The notes: generated by a model from the sequence alone, not told the origin. A DNA stretch of 5,388 nucleotides from Deltaproteobacteria bacterium (GCA_030595135.1 JAUVDU010000146.1:1-5388), one strand, 5' to 3'; counted from the first letter of the stretch, positions 1 through 5,388 are shown. Numbers and translations are program-made.

Positions 1-1070
1 AGAGAGGTATTGATCGTGAGTTCCTTATGGGTTCGGGCAAAGAGCTCAAGGCTGTCACTTATGACCTGGTTGAGGTCGAGGGCTTCGATCTGGTATTTGC
101 CGCCCCGGGCAAAACCTAAGAGCTGTTTGGTCAGGTTGGCACCGCGAGCGATAATCTTCTCAATCCGGGAGAATTTTTTCTCTAAAAACGGCTCAACGTC
201 GGTTTTGAGTTGGATGATCGAGATATGTCCCTGGATAGCGGTCAGCAGGTTGTTGAAATCGTGGGCAATGCCCCCGGCCAGCGCTCCTACGGCTTCCATC
301 TTTTGGGCTTGATGGAGTTGGTTTTCCAGTTTGTTCTGGAGTGTGGTATCTCTCAGGGTGATAATACTGCCCTGGAGGTTGCCATCACTGTCACGGTATA
401 TGGCACCGCTGATACTGACCGTGATTTTATTTCCCTTTATTGTGAAACGTTGACTTTCAACATTGTTAAAACTTTCTCCCCGTTTAACTTTGTCGATCAT
501 CTCTAAGGTTTCCGGTAAGTTTTCTTCGGGGACAAAATTCGTTTTTCGGTTTTTAATCTCTTCCAAGCTCCAGCCGAAGGTTTTGATAAAGGCCGGATTA
601 GCATAGTCGACTTCACCCCGCATGTTGTAGGCAACAATCGGGTCGGGGCTGGCTTCGAGGACGGCTCGGTATTTAGAATCTTCAGCCTCGGCCAGTTTGC
701 GTAGGCGCTCTTTTTCGGTGACATCACGACAGATGCCAGCAACCCCGGTTATCTTGCCCTGATAATCGCGTAATGGCGTACGCACGGTGTCATGGAGCCG
801 TAGGCTTCCATTCGGGTGTTGCAACCATATATCGCTTTGGTGAGATTTGCCGCTTTTAATGACAATTTGATCGAATTCCAGATAACGGTCGGCTTCATCT
901 TTATTCAGGACTTCGTGTAGTTTTCGCCCAATGATTTCATCAATTGTTTTGTCTGCATACTCAGCATAGGCCTGGTTGCAAGCCTGATAGGTACCATTAA
1001 GATCTCGGTAGAAGATAAGATCAGGGATCGTATCGAAAAGCTTAAACAGGGTATTGTTGTAGTCGTTCAT
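1..1070 (-). CDS. Double-PAS sensor histidine kinase, N-terminal part (runs off window)
   Basis: A reading frame starts with ATG at 1070 and stays open to the window edge, giving 356 residues with no stop. It is predicted to autophosphorylate on a histidine in response to an intracellular signal and pass the phosphate to an unseen response regulator. PAS 1 covers about residues 8-118 (LFDTIPDLIFYRDLNGTY near the start, GICRDVTEKERL at the end). PAS 2 covers about 131-245 (ASPDPIVAYN, YANPAFIKTFGWS, ending ITLRDTT). A short coiled linker leads to the dimerisation/phosphoacceptor helix with GALAGGIAHDFNNLL; the phosphorylated residue should be His270 (codon 261-263). The N, G1 and G2 boxes of the ATPase domain lie outside the window, as would any receiver domain. 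No signal peptide or membrane segment precedes the PAS domains, so it should be cytoplasmic. The ATG has no strong Shine-Dalgarno sequence, and in-frame stops (TAA TGA) lie upstream near 1142-1147. The HDFNN box is common in hybrid kinases, but a hybrid form cannot be shown here. Confidence 0.93.
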   Translation of the reverse strand, partial: MNDYNNTLFKLFDTIPDLIFYRDLNGTYQACNQAYAEYADKTIDEIIGRKLHEVLNKDEADRYLEFDQIVIKSGKSHQSDIWLQHPNGSLRLHDTVRTPLRDYQGKITGVAGICRDVTEKERLRKLAEAEDSKYRAVLEASPDPIVAYNMRGEVDYANPAFIKTFGWSLEEIKNRKTNFVPEENLPETLEMIDKVKRGESFNNVESQRFTIKGNKITVSISGAIYRDSDGNLQGSIITLRDTTLQNKLENQLHQAQKMEAVGALAGGIAHDFNNLLTAIQGHISIIQLKTDVEPFLEKKFSRIEKIIARGANLTKQLLGFARGGKYQIEALDLNQVISDSLELFARTHKELTINTS

Positions 1071-1141
1071 AGTCAATTTAGTTTCCGACCGTAAAACCTT
1101 TTGCCCAAATATATTATGGTATGGTATTGAGTGGAAGATTC

Positions 1142-1171
1142 ATTATCCACTAAATTACTTTTACTTGTCAA
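1142..1171 (-). promoter_or_regulatory. Sigma70-type promoter for the PAS histidine kinase
   Basis: Reading the minus strand, an exact TTGACA (1171-1166) is followed after 18 bases by GATAAT (1147-1142), one mismatch from TATAAT. Transcription would start near 1135, leaving a leader of about 65 nt before the kinase ATG at 1070. An imperfect dyad, GTGGA (1131-1135) facing TCCAC (1146-1150), overlaps the -10 box and start point and could be an operator. The assignment rests on motif match and position only. Confidence 0.6.
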
Positions 1172-1213
1172 GCTGTTTTGTTATGGCTGTTTGGATCCGG
1201 TACTGCCGGGTTA

Positions 1214-1218
1214 AGGAG
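1214..1218 (+). promoter_or_regulatory. Ribosome binding site that decides the amidohydrolase start
   Basis: AGGAG within TTAAGGAGAT lies 7 bases before the ATG at 1226. It favours this start over the longer open frame beginning at 1178, whose 16 extra residues have no ribosome binding site and would precede the metal-binding HxH strand that normally begins the family. Confidence 0.85.
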
Positions 1219-1225
1219 ATTTTTT

Positions 1226-2074
1226 ATGAAAATTGATGTTCATGTCCATATCTTTCCACCCGAAATCAGGGAGAATCGAGAGAAGTTTTTTGTTGGTGAG
1301 CCCGATTTTGAACTTCTCTATGCATCGCCGAAATCCCGTCTCGTGGGGGCCGGAGAGTTGTTGTCCGTGATGGCTGAGGACGGGGTTGATCGTTCAGTGG
1401 TTTTTGGGTTTCCCTGGCGTGATGCCGGAATCTCACGACTTTGTAATGATTATGTGATCGAGCAGGTTAAAAAACATCCTGAACACCTTTTGGGGCTCGC
1501 CTGCTTTGGTTTTGCTGATCCGGATGGTGCTGCTTTAGAGAGTGAAAGGTGTCTTAATCAAGGCCTGCATGGGGTTGGAGAACTAGCTTTTTATGTTGAG
1601 GGATTCAGTGATAAAGTGGTTGATCAAATGGCTCCGGTTATCGAGGTCTTACGCAAGCACAAGAAAGTATTGAATCTGCATACCAATGAACCCGTGGGGC
1701 ATAACTATCCGGGAAAGAGTGATGTCAAGCTTCGTAATCTATATCGCTTTCTCAAACTTTACGGCGATGTTCCAACTATTTTCGCACATTGGGGAGGCGG
1801 CTTTCCTTTTTATCACCTGCTCAAAAAAGAGTTCTCCGAAGTTACCGAAAATCTCTATTATGATACGGCTGCATCTCCCTATCTCTTTAAAAATGATATC
1901 TATCGTTTAGGCGGGGAGATGGCCGGTTTTGAGCGGATTCTGTTCGGCAGCGATTACCCTTTGCTGCGTCCTCGACGTTATTTTAAGGATATGCAGGAGG
2001 TTGGTCTCGATGACCGGCAACGAGCTATGCTGTGTGGTGATAACGCTGCCCGACTCTTTGGCATTCAAACATAA
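1226..2074 (+). CDS. Metal-dependent amidohydrolase, Amidohydro_2 / ACMSD-like family
   Basis: This 282-residue protein looks like a complete single-domain TIM-barrel hydrolase of the amidohydrolase superfamily (Amidohydro_2 type, which includes ACMSD-like decarboxylases and related hydrolases and hydratases). The expected metal ligands are visible: the first-strand HxH motif in KIDVHVHIF (His6, His8), His152 in LNLHTNEP, His188 in FAHWGGGFPF, and the last-strand aspartate Asp243 in LFGSDYP. The protein ends with GDNAARLFGI, the usual C-terminal helix of the family. There is no signal peptide, so it should be cytosolic. Its length is normal for small members. Family members hydrolyse, hydrate or decarboxylate carboxylated, often aromatic-derived compounds; the substrate cannot be read from sequence. 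It lies on the same strand as the TRAP binding protein, 275 bases upstream of it, with no terminator seen between them. A link to catabolism of the imported acid is therefore plausible but inferred. The start is set by an AGGAG 7 bases upstream. Confidence 0.88.
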   Translation: MKIDVHVHIFPPEIRENREKFFVGEPDFELLYASPKSRLVGAGELLSVMAEDGVDRSVVFGFPWRDAGISRLCNDYVIEQVKKHPEHLLGLACFGFADPDGAALESERCLNQGLHGVGELAFYVEGFSDKVVDQMAPVIEVLRKHKKVLNLHTNEPVGHNYPGKSDVKLRNLYRFLKLYGDVPTIFAHWGGGFPFYHLLKKEFSEVTENLYYDTAASPYLFKNDIYRLGGEMAGFERILFGSDYPLLRPRRYFKDMQEVGLDDRQRAMLCGDNAARLFGIQT

Positions 2075-2101
2075 AACATAAGATTATAGTTGCTGGATAT
2101 G

Positions 2102-2254
2102 GTAACTGTTTCGTTGCCGTCTCCAAACTGCCGGGATTGGGGTCATTGCTGGTACAAGGTGCGTCAGCACCCCAGCTTTGACCTCGTATATGAGAGCGAA
2201 GCAATGTTATTCATTATTTGTTGTGACTTTAAGGTGGATTTTGTCGGTTTATAC
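2102..2254. mobile_element. Degenerate miniature element, older copy of the IS66-like MITE
   Basis: This stretch aligns with the intact element at 3444-3595 over almost its whole length (153 versus 152 bp). It begins with GTAACT, as the intact copy does. Positions 2124-2204 match the other copy at 76 of 81 bases. Beyond 2205 similarity falls away, though GGTGG and the final TAC still align. The right end no longer forms a good inverted repeat with the left end. The flanking octamers (TGGATATG at 2094-2101, TTGACACT at 2255-2262) are not a duplication. The copy is therefore old and decayed, or was trimmed on one side. It fills most of the gap between the amidohydrolase and binding-protein genes. 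Confidence 0.7.
2139..2185 (+). repeat. Structured hairpin core of the degenerate element
   Basis: An imperfect palindrome forms a three-part stem: GGGGTCA (2139-2145) with TGACCTC (2179-2185), then GCTGG with CCAGC across a TT/TT internal loop, then GGTGC-GTCA-GCACC at the tip, with a 5-nt bulge TACAA on the 5' side. It is the same fold as at 3481-3527, with one G-C pair replaced by G-T when read on the plus strand. No T-tract follows, so it is not an intrinsic terminator. Confidence 0.75.
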
Positions 2255-2294
2255 TTGACACTAATCTTTTCCCAGAGTAGTTGTAACGGTTCGA

Positions 2295-2300
2295 TATAAT
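2295..2300 (+). promoter_or_regulatory. Possible -10 box for the TRAP binding-protein gene
   Basis: An exact TATAAT lies 50 bases before the ATG at 2350, a reasonable leader length. No acceptable -35 box sits 16-18 bases upstream. The nearby TTGACA at 2255-2260 is 34 bases away and cannot pair with it in a normal promoter. If this site is used, an activator is likely needed. Transcription may instead read through from the amidohydrolase. Confidence 0.35.
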
Positions 2301-2349
2301 ATTGTTTTAGGTGTTCCTGTAGGCTAATTAAAAAGAGGAGGCGTGATCG

Positions 2350-3438
2350 ATGAAAAGACGTGACGTATTGAAAAAGGCCGGGGTTGGTGCAGTTGGTATT
2401 GGAGCTGCCGGTCTAGCTCTTAAGCCACGTAAGGCTACAGCTAAAAAGGTTTACAACTGGAAGATGGTCACCACTTGGCCGCCACATTTCCCGGTACTCG
2501 GTGAAGCTGCTGACTATACCGCGAAGTGGATTAATGAGATGAGTGACGGCCGTCTGAATATTACGGTCTACGGCGGTGGTGAATTGGTTCCCGCTCTGCA
2601 GGTTTTTGATGCAGTCAGTGCCGGCACGGTTGAAATGGGACACGGCGCCTCCTACTACTGGGCCGGTAAACATCCCGCAACTCAGTTTTTTGCGGCCGTG
2701 CCTTTTGGTCTCAATGCTCAAGGTATGAATGCTTGGATTGTCGCCGGCGGCGGGCAGGAACTTTGGGATGAACTTTATGCCAAATTTAACCTGAAAGCTT
2801 TTCCGGCCGGTAATACCGGTGTCCAGATGGGCGGTTGGTTTAACAAAGAGATTAAGACTATAGCTGATCTTAAAGGCTTAAAAATGCGGATTCCCGGTCT
2901 CGGTGGTAAAGTTCTCGCCAAAGCCGGCGGTAATGCCGTACTCGTTTCCGGTGGCGAGATCTATACTAATCTCGATCGCGGGGTTATTGATGCTACCGAG
3001 TGGGTCGGTCCTTATCATGATAACAAGATGGGTTTTTATAAAGCCGCTAAATACTACTACTCACCGGGTTGGCATGAGCCAGGAACCACATTGGAGTGTA
3101 TGGTAAACAAAAAGAAGTACGATGAGTTGCCGAAAGACCTGCAGGCAATTATTGATGCTGCTTGTGCTAAGTCCAATATGTGGTCACTTTGTGAATTTGA
3201 AGCACAAAATAACAAATACCTCAAAGAACTGGTCGAAAAACACAATGTTCAATTGCGTCAGTTTCCTGATGATGTTTTGGCTCAGCTCAAAAAATACACC
3301 GATGAGCTGCTTGTGGAGCTCGCAGGCAAAGATCCCCTGACCAAAAAAATCTGTGACGCCTATATCGCATTCCAAAAGCAATATGAAGAGTGGAATGCGG
3401 TCTCCGAGGAGCGTTACGCCAAACTGAAACATCTTTAA
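2350..3438 (+). CDS. TRAP transporter substrate-binding protein (DctP family, keto-acid/lactate type)
   Basis: This 362-residue periplasmic receptor captures an organic acid and delivers it to the TRAP membrane subunits. The N-terminus MKRRDVLKKAG is a twin-arginine (Tat) signal, followed by a Gly/Ala-rich hydrophobic stretch and a probable cleavage near residues 28-33 (ATAKK). The mature part starts with the typical strand YNWKMVTTWPP. Features typical of the 2-oxoacid/lactate branch (TakP-like) are GVQMGGWF with Gln159, LKMRIPG with Arg180 (the conserved carboxylate-binding arginine of the DctP family), DATEWVGP with Glu217-Trp218, and KYYYSPGWHEPGTTLE. Substrate is therefore likely a small 2-oxo- or 2-hydroxy-carboxylate; the exact ligand is inference. 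AGGAGG (2336-2341) lies 8 bases before the start. The stop codon TAA (3436-3438) lies inside the 8-bp target duplication of the downstream mobile element. The matching permease genes are convergent (minus strand), so receptor and channel are not in one operon. Confidence 0.93.
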   Translation: MKRRDVLKKAGVGAVGIGAAGLALKPRKATAKKVYNWKMVTTWPPHFPVLGEAADYTAKWINEMSDGRLNITVYGGGELVPALQVFDAVSAGTVEMGHGASYYWAGKHPATQFFAAVPFGLNAQGMNAWIVAGGGQELWDELYAKFNLKAFPAGNTGVQMGGWFNKEIKTIADLKGLKMRIPGLGGKVLAKAGGNAVLVSGGEIYTNLDRGVIDATEWVGPYHDNKMGFYKAAKYYYSPGWHEPGTTLECMVNKKKYDELPKDLQAIIDAACAKSNMWSLCEFEAQNNKYLKELVEKHNVQLRQFPDDVLAQLKKYTDELLVELAGKDPLTKKICDAYIAFQKQYEEWNAVSEERYAKLKHL

Positions 3439-3443
3439 AATTG
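3436..3443 (+). repeat. Left 8-bp target-site duplication (TAAAATTG)
   Basis: TAAAATTG sits directly before the GTAAC end of the miniature element and recurs exactly at 3596-3603 directly after the other end. Its first three bases are the stop codon of the binding-protein gene, so the insertion kept the stop intact. Confidence 0.85.
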
Positions 3444-3595
3444 GTAACTATTCAGCAACCACTTGCAAACTGCCGGGATTGGGGTCATTGCTGGCACAAG
3501 GTGCGTCAGCACCCCAGCTTTGACCCCGTTTATGTGGGCGAAGCAAAGTTAAACACAGTTAAATTGAATTTTATGGTGGGTCGCTGAATAGTTAC
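3444..3595. mobile_element. IS66-type miniature inverted-repeat element (MITE), 152 bp, intact ends
   Basis: The element is bounded by perfect 13-bp inverted ends, GTAACTATTCAGC (3444-3456) and its complement at 3583-3595. They extend to 16 of 17 bp when the following (A/G)ACC is included. It is flanked by exact 8-bp direct repeats (3436-3443, 3596-3603). Ends beginning GTAA and an 8-bp target duplication are the known features of IS66-family insertion sequences. It encodes no transposase, so it would need one supplied in trans. The inside holds the structured hairpin core at 3481-3527. A second, decayed copy lies at 2102-2254. The exact duplication implies a relatively recent insertion. The IS66 assignment rests on ends and duplication length only. 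Confidence 0.85.
3481..3527 (+). repeat. Structured hairpin core of the intact MITE
   Basis: The stem consists of GGGGTCA (3481-3487) with TGACCCC (3521-3527), a TT/TT internal loop, GCTGG (3490-3494) with CCAGC (3514-3518), a 5-nt bulge CACAA (3495-3499), and GGTGC (3500-3504) with GCACC (3509-3513) closing a GTCA tetraloop. In total 17 base pairs form. Compared with the copy at 2139-2185, one change falls in the bulge and one turns G-C into G-T, so pairing is kept in plus-strand RNA. No T-tract follows. Confidence 0.8.
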
Positions 3596-3603
3596 TAAAA
3601 TTG
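3596..3603 (+). repeat. Right 8-bp target-site duplication (TAAAATTG)
   Basis: This is an exact repeat of 3436-3443, directly abutting the right inverted end of the miniature element. Removing 3444-3603 would put the binding-protein stop codon about 20 bases before the terminator, a normal arrangement for an uninterrupted ancestral locus. Confidence 0.85.
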
Positions 3604-3616
3604 ATTTGTAACTCAA

Positions 3617-3661
3617 TAAAAAAAGACCGTTCCGAAGTTAATTGGAACGGTCTTTTTTTTA
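3617..3661. terminator. Bidirectional rho-independent terminator between convergent genes
   Basis: A perfect 10-bp stem, AGACCGTTCC (3624-3633) with GGAACGGTCT (3644-3653), encloses a 10-nt loop. It is extended by A-T pairs from an A-run on the left and a run of eight T on the right. It should stop plus-strand transcripts from the binding-protein gene. The A-run at 3617-3623 gives a T-run on the minus strand, so it should also stop transcripts of the permease genes. Confidence 0.92.
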
Positions 3662-3720
3662 TCAAAGGGGTCAAAAGGGTCGAAGGAGATAACCCTTTAG
3701 ACCTCTTTGACCCTTTCGAC
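3661..3720. repeat. Inverted array of 9-nt units (GTCNAAAGG-like), three per arm
   Basis: The left arm on the plus strand reads ATCAAAGGG, GTCAAAAGG, GTCGAAGGA in tandem (3661-3687). The right arm on the minus strand reads GTCGAAAGG, GTCAAAGAG, GTCTAAAGG (3720-3694). The arms can pair in two registers: 3664-3679 with 3693-3708, or 3670-3681 with 3709-3720. It begins 7 bases past the stop codon of the large permease gene and precedes the terminator on that transcript. A role in 3'-end stability is possible but unproven. Confidence 0.6.
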
Positions 3721-3726
3721 TTAAGA

Positions 3727-5061
3727 TTAATTACCTAAAATAACAGTCGGCAACCAGGTTACCGTTTCGGGAAACAGGCATATAATCGCCATGGCGAAAA
3801 GCTGAATGATAACAAAAGGAATAATCCCTTTATAGATGTCAACCGTTTCCACGCCCGGAGGGGCGACCCCTTTTAAGTAGAAGAGGGAAAAACCAAAAGG
3901 TGGAGTCAGAAAAGAGGTTTGCAAGTTTACGGCAATAAGGACTGCCAGCCAGAGCGGGTCGACTCCGATAGAGACCATGATCGGGGCGAGAATTGGGACG
4001 AAGATAAAGACGATCTCGAAAAAATCGAGAAAGAAACCGGCGATAAAGATAACCCCCATGAAGATGGCCAGGATCCCCCATTTTCCAAAAGGCAGTCCGG
4101 TAATTAGTTCCCGAACCTGGGTGTCGCCGCCTAATCCTCTAAAGACCAGGCCTAAGGTTGTGGCCCCGATCAGGATGATGAAAACCATACAGGTTAATTT
4201 GGTCGTGCTGGTCATGACTTCCAGGGCTGTTTTAAGCGTAAATCTTTTTTTTGCCACGGTTAGAATGGTGGCTCCAACCGCGCCTAAGGCTGCGGCTTCG
4301 GTCGGAGAAGCGATGCCGGCAAAGATGGTTCCCAAGACCGAACAGATGAGGAACAGCGGCGGTATCAGCGAAGTCAAAACCATCTTGCGCATCTCTGATT
4401 TGCTGATTGCATTAAGTTCCTCTTCCGGAATCATTGGAGCCCATTCCGGTTTTAGCCGGGCCACGATCGAAATATAGACGATATAGAGGAGAACGAGAAC
4501 TATTCCGGGGATCATGGCACCGACAAAAAGATCGCCGATGGGTACGCTCATGATATCACCTAAGAGAACCAGAACGATGCTCGGGGGGATGATTTGTCCT
4601 AAAGTACCGGAGGCCGCCACGGTGCCGGTGGCCAAGGTTTTAGCGTAGCCCCGTTTAAGCATGGTGGGCAGGGATAAAAGACCCATGGTGACCACGGTTG
4701 CACCAACGATGCCGGTCGAAGCTCCGAGCAGAGCGCCAACGATAACCACCGAGATCGCCAGACCGCCTTTGACCCTGGCAAAGACCAAGGCCATGGTTTC
4801 AAGGAGCTCTTCGGCTAATCCTGAGCGTTCCAGCATGACCCCCATATAGATAAAGAGGGGAACTGCTAAAAGAACAAAGTTGGACATAGTGCCCCAGATG
4901 CGTAGTGGCAGGAGTCCGAAAAAAGCGGGGCCAAAACCGATGAGGCCAAAAAAGAGGGCAGTGCCGCCGATCGTGAAAGCGACCGGGTAGCCGACCAAGA
5001 GGAGAATAAAGACCGTAGTGAACATGATCAATGCCAGGTGGCTGTAGAAAAAATCGATCAT
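3727..5061 (-). CDS. TRAP transporter large permease subunit (DctM family)
   Basis: This 444-residue inner-membrane protein is the ion-coupled transport channel of the TRAP importer and takes substrate from the periplasmic binding protein. Nearly the whole chain is hydrophobic, with about 11-13 predicted membrane segments, and the length fits complete DctM proteins. Typical DctM motifs appear in order: VPLFIYMGVMLERSGLAEEL (67-86), ASGTLGQIIPPSIVLVLLGD (150-169, in the first half of the internal repeat), GIASPTEAAALGAVGA (249-264), GFFLDFFEIVFIFVPILAPI (342-361), and QTSFLTPPFGFSLFYLKG (381-398, the counterpart in the second half). The ATG overlaps the stop codon of the small permease gene (ATGA, 5061-5058), implying translational coupling. 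A GAGGT lies 6 bases before the start. It ends convergently towards the binding-protein gene. The substrate branch agrees with the keto-acid-type receptor, though pairing is inferred from proximity. Confidence 0.95.
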   Translation of the reverse strand: MIDFFYSHLALIMFTTVFILLLVGYPVAFTIGGTALFFGLIGFGPAFFGLLPLRIWGTMSNFVLLAVPLFIYMGVMLERSGLAEELLETMALVFARVKGGLAISVVIVGALLGASTGIVGATVVTMGLLSLPTMLKRGYAKTLATGTVAASGTLGQIIPPSIVLVLLGDIMSVPIGDLFVGAMIPGIVLVLLYIVYISIVARLKPEWAPMIPEEELNAISKSEMRKMVLTSLIPPLFLICSVLGTIFAGIASPTEAAALGAVGATILTVAKKRFTLKTALEVMTSTTKLTCMVFIILIGATTLGLVFRGLGGDTQVRELITGLPFGKWGILAIFMGVIFIAGFFLDFFEIVFIFVPILAPIMVSIGVDPLWLAVLIAVNLQTSFLTPPFGFSLFYLKGVAPPGVETVDIYKGIIPFVIIQLFAMAIICLFPETVTWLPTVILGN

Positions 5062-5388
5062 TGGGCCACCTCACTCTCTTTGCCGACGATGACAAGGAGG
5101 TTTTTGATCGCTTGTGAGATGCCTTGCAGAATCAGCAGGATAAAGCCTGCCGGGATCATCGCTTTCAAAATATAGCGGCACGGCAGGCCGCCGGGGTCAG
5201 GCGAGATCTCGCGCACCGCCCAGGAACTCTCAATAAATCCCCGGCATGAATAGATGATCATGATCGAGAAAGGGATCAGGAAAATAAAAGTGCCGAGCAA
5301 ATCGACCCAGGCTTTCTTTTTGCTGCTGAGTTTGGCGTAGATGATGTCGACTCGGACATGGGCATTTTTTTTCAGAGAATAGGCGGCA
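5058..5388 (-). CDS. TRAP transporter small permease subunit (DctQ family), C-terminal part (runs off window)
   Basis: The minus-strand frame ending at 5058 is open to the window edge and gives 109 residues. It is therefore the C-terminal two thirds or so of a DctQ protein (usually about 160-180 residues), and the start lies outside. The visible part begins AAYSLKKNAHVRVDIIYAKL, matching the DctQ signature of a tyrosine and an HVRVD motif after the second membrane helix. Two further membrane segments follow at about 30-50 (LLGTFIFLIPFSIMIIYS) and 73-93 (ILKAMIPAGFILLILQG). DctQ is the small four-helix subunit that supports the large permease. Its TGA overlaps the ATG of the large permease, so the two are cotranslated. 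A TTG at 5300 is an internal codon, not the start, because the family motif lies upstream of it. Confidence 0.9.
   Translation of the reverse strand, partial: AAYSLKKNAHVRVDIIYAKLSSKKKAWVDLLGTFIFLIPFSIMIIYSCRGFIESSWAVREISPDPGGLPCRYILKAMIPAGFILLILQGISQAIKNLLVIVGKESEVAQ

Noticed and set aside
10..742. Open frames on the plus strand (10-312, 210-506) and in another minus frame (503-742)
   Set aside because: They are antisense or out-of-frame shadows of the histidine kinase, whose PAS and HDFNN motifs fix the true frame.
1178..1225. Upstream start for the amidohydrolase adding 16 residues
   Set aside because: It has no Shine-Dalgarno sequence, whereas the ATG at 1226 has AGGAG at ideal spacing and places the HxH strand at the N-terminus as usual.
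2139..2185. Element hairpin as a terminator after the amidohydrolase gene
   Set aside because: No T-run follows the stem, and the stem is interrupted by a bulge and an internal loop.
2090..2299. Open frame over the older element that shares a peptide (NCRDWGHCW and KVRQHPSFD) with a frame at 3390-3587
   Set aside because: The shared peptide follows from the shared repeat. Four of the five base differences in the conserved part change the amino acid (Y/H, L/P, E/V, S/G), and there is no ribosome binding site, so a conserved small protein is unlikely.
2255..2300. TTGACA (2255-2260) at the edge of the older element plus TATAAT (2295-2300) as a hybrid promoter
   Set aside because: The spacer is 34 bases, twice the normal length. 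The window 15-20 bases after TTGACA has no good -10 box.
3492..3505. TGGCAC followed by GC as a sigma54 promoter in the MITE core
   Set aside because: The GG to GC distance is one to two bases too short, the TTGC half is missing, and the motif lies inside the palindrome.
3977..4477. 166-residue plus-strand open frame opposite the large permease
   Set aside because: It has low-complexity basic composition and no motif or ribosome binding site, and it lies wholly antisense to a convincing DctM gene.
1..5388. CRISPR array, tRNA/rRNA genes, defence or toxin-antitoxin system
   Set aside because: No regularly spaced repeats with spacers, no cloverleaf or rRNA sequence, and no such protein families are seen. 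All long frames are assigned to the kinase, amidohydrolase and TRAP genes.

Overview
The window reads as ordinary chromosomal DNA from an anaerobic or facultative proteobacterium. The best guess is a Desulfobacterota/deltaproteobacterial lineage, based on a PAS-PAS histidine kinase with the GGIAHDFNN box beside a keto-acid-type TRAP transporter and an ACMSD-like amidohydrolase. This taxonomic guess is inference only; no marker gene is present.

Layout, left to right: (1) 1-1070, minus strand: the N-terminal 356 residues of a cytoplasmic double-PAS histidine kinase whose catalytic ATPase domain lies outside the window. (2) 1071-1225: a divergent control region with a good sigma70-type promoter for the kinase. 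(3) 1226-2074, plus strand: a metal-dependent amidohydrolase (Amidohydro_2 family). (4) 2075-2349: an intergenic stretch mostly filled by a decayed, roughly 153-bp miniature element. (5) 2350-3438, plus strand: a Tat-signal TRAP substrate-binding protein of the keto-acid/lactate type. (6) 3439-3726: a convergent intergenic stretch holding a well-preserved 152-bp miniature inverted-repeat element with an exact 8-bp target duplication, a bidirectional terminator, and a short inverted array of 9-nt units. (7) 3727-5061 and 5058-5388, minus strand: the TRAP large permease (DctM type) and the C-terminal part of the small permease (DctQ type), overlapping by ATGA.

The binding protein and the membrane subunits probably form one tripartite importer for a 2-oxo- or hydroxy-carboxylate. 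They are encoded convergently rather than in one operon, so they must be expressed from separate promoters. The amidohydrolase lies upstream of the binding protein on the same strand with no terminator seen between them, so it may be co-transcribed and could act on the imported compound. The kinase might sense a related signal, but its sensor is intracellular (PAS) and no response regulator is visible.

The least ordinary content is the pair of related miniature elements flanking the binding-protein gene. Their ends start GTAA and the intact copy has an 8-bp target duplication, which is the signature of IS66-family transposition. Both share a conserved structured core. The intact copy landed exactly on the stop codon of the binding-protein gene. 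I found no CRISPR array, RNA gene, defence system or clearly undescribed multi-gene system.
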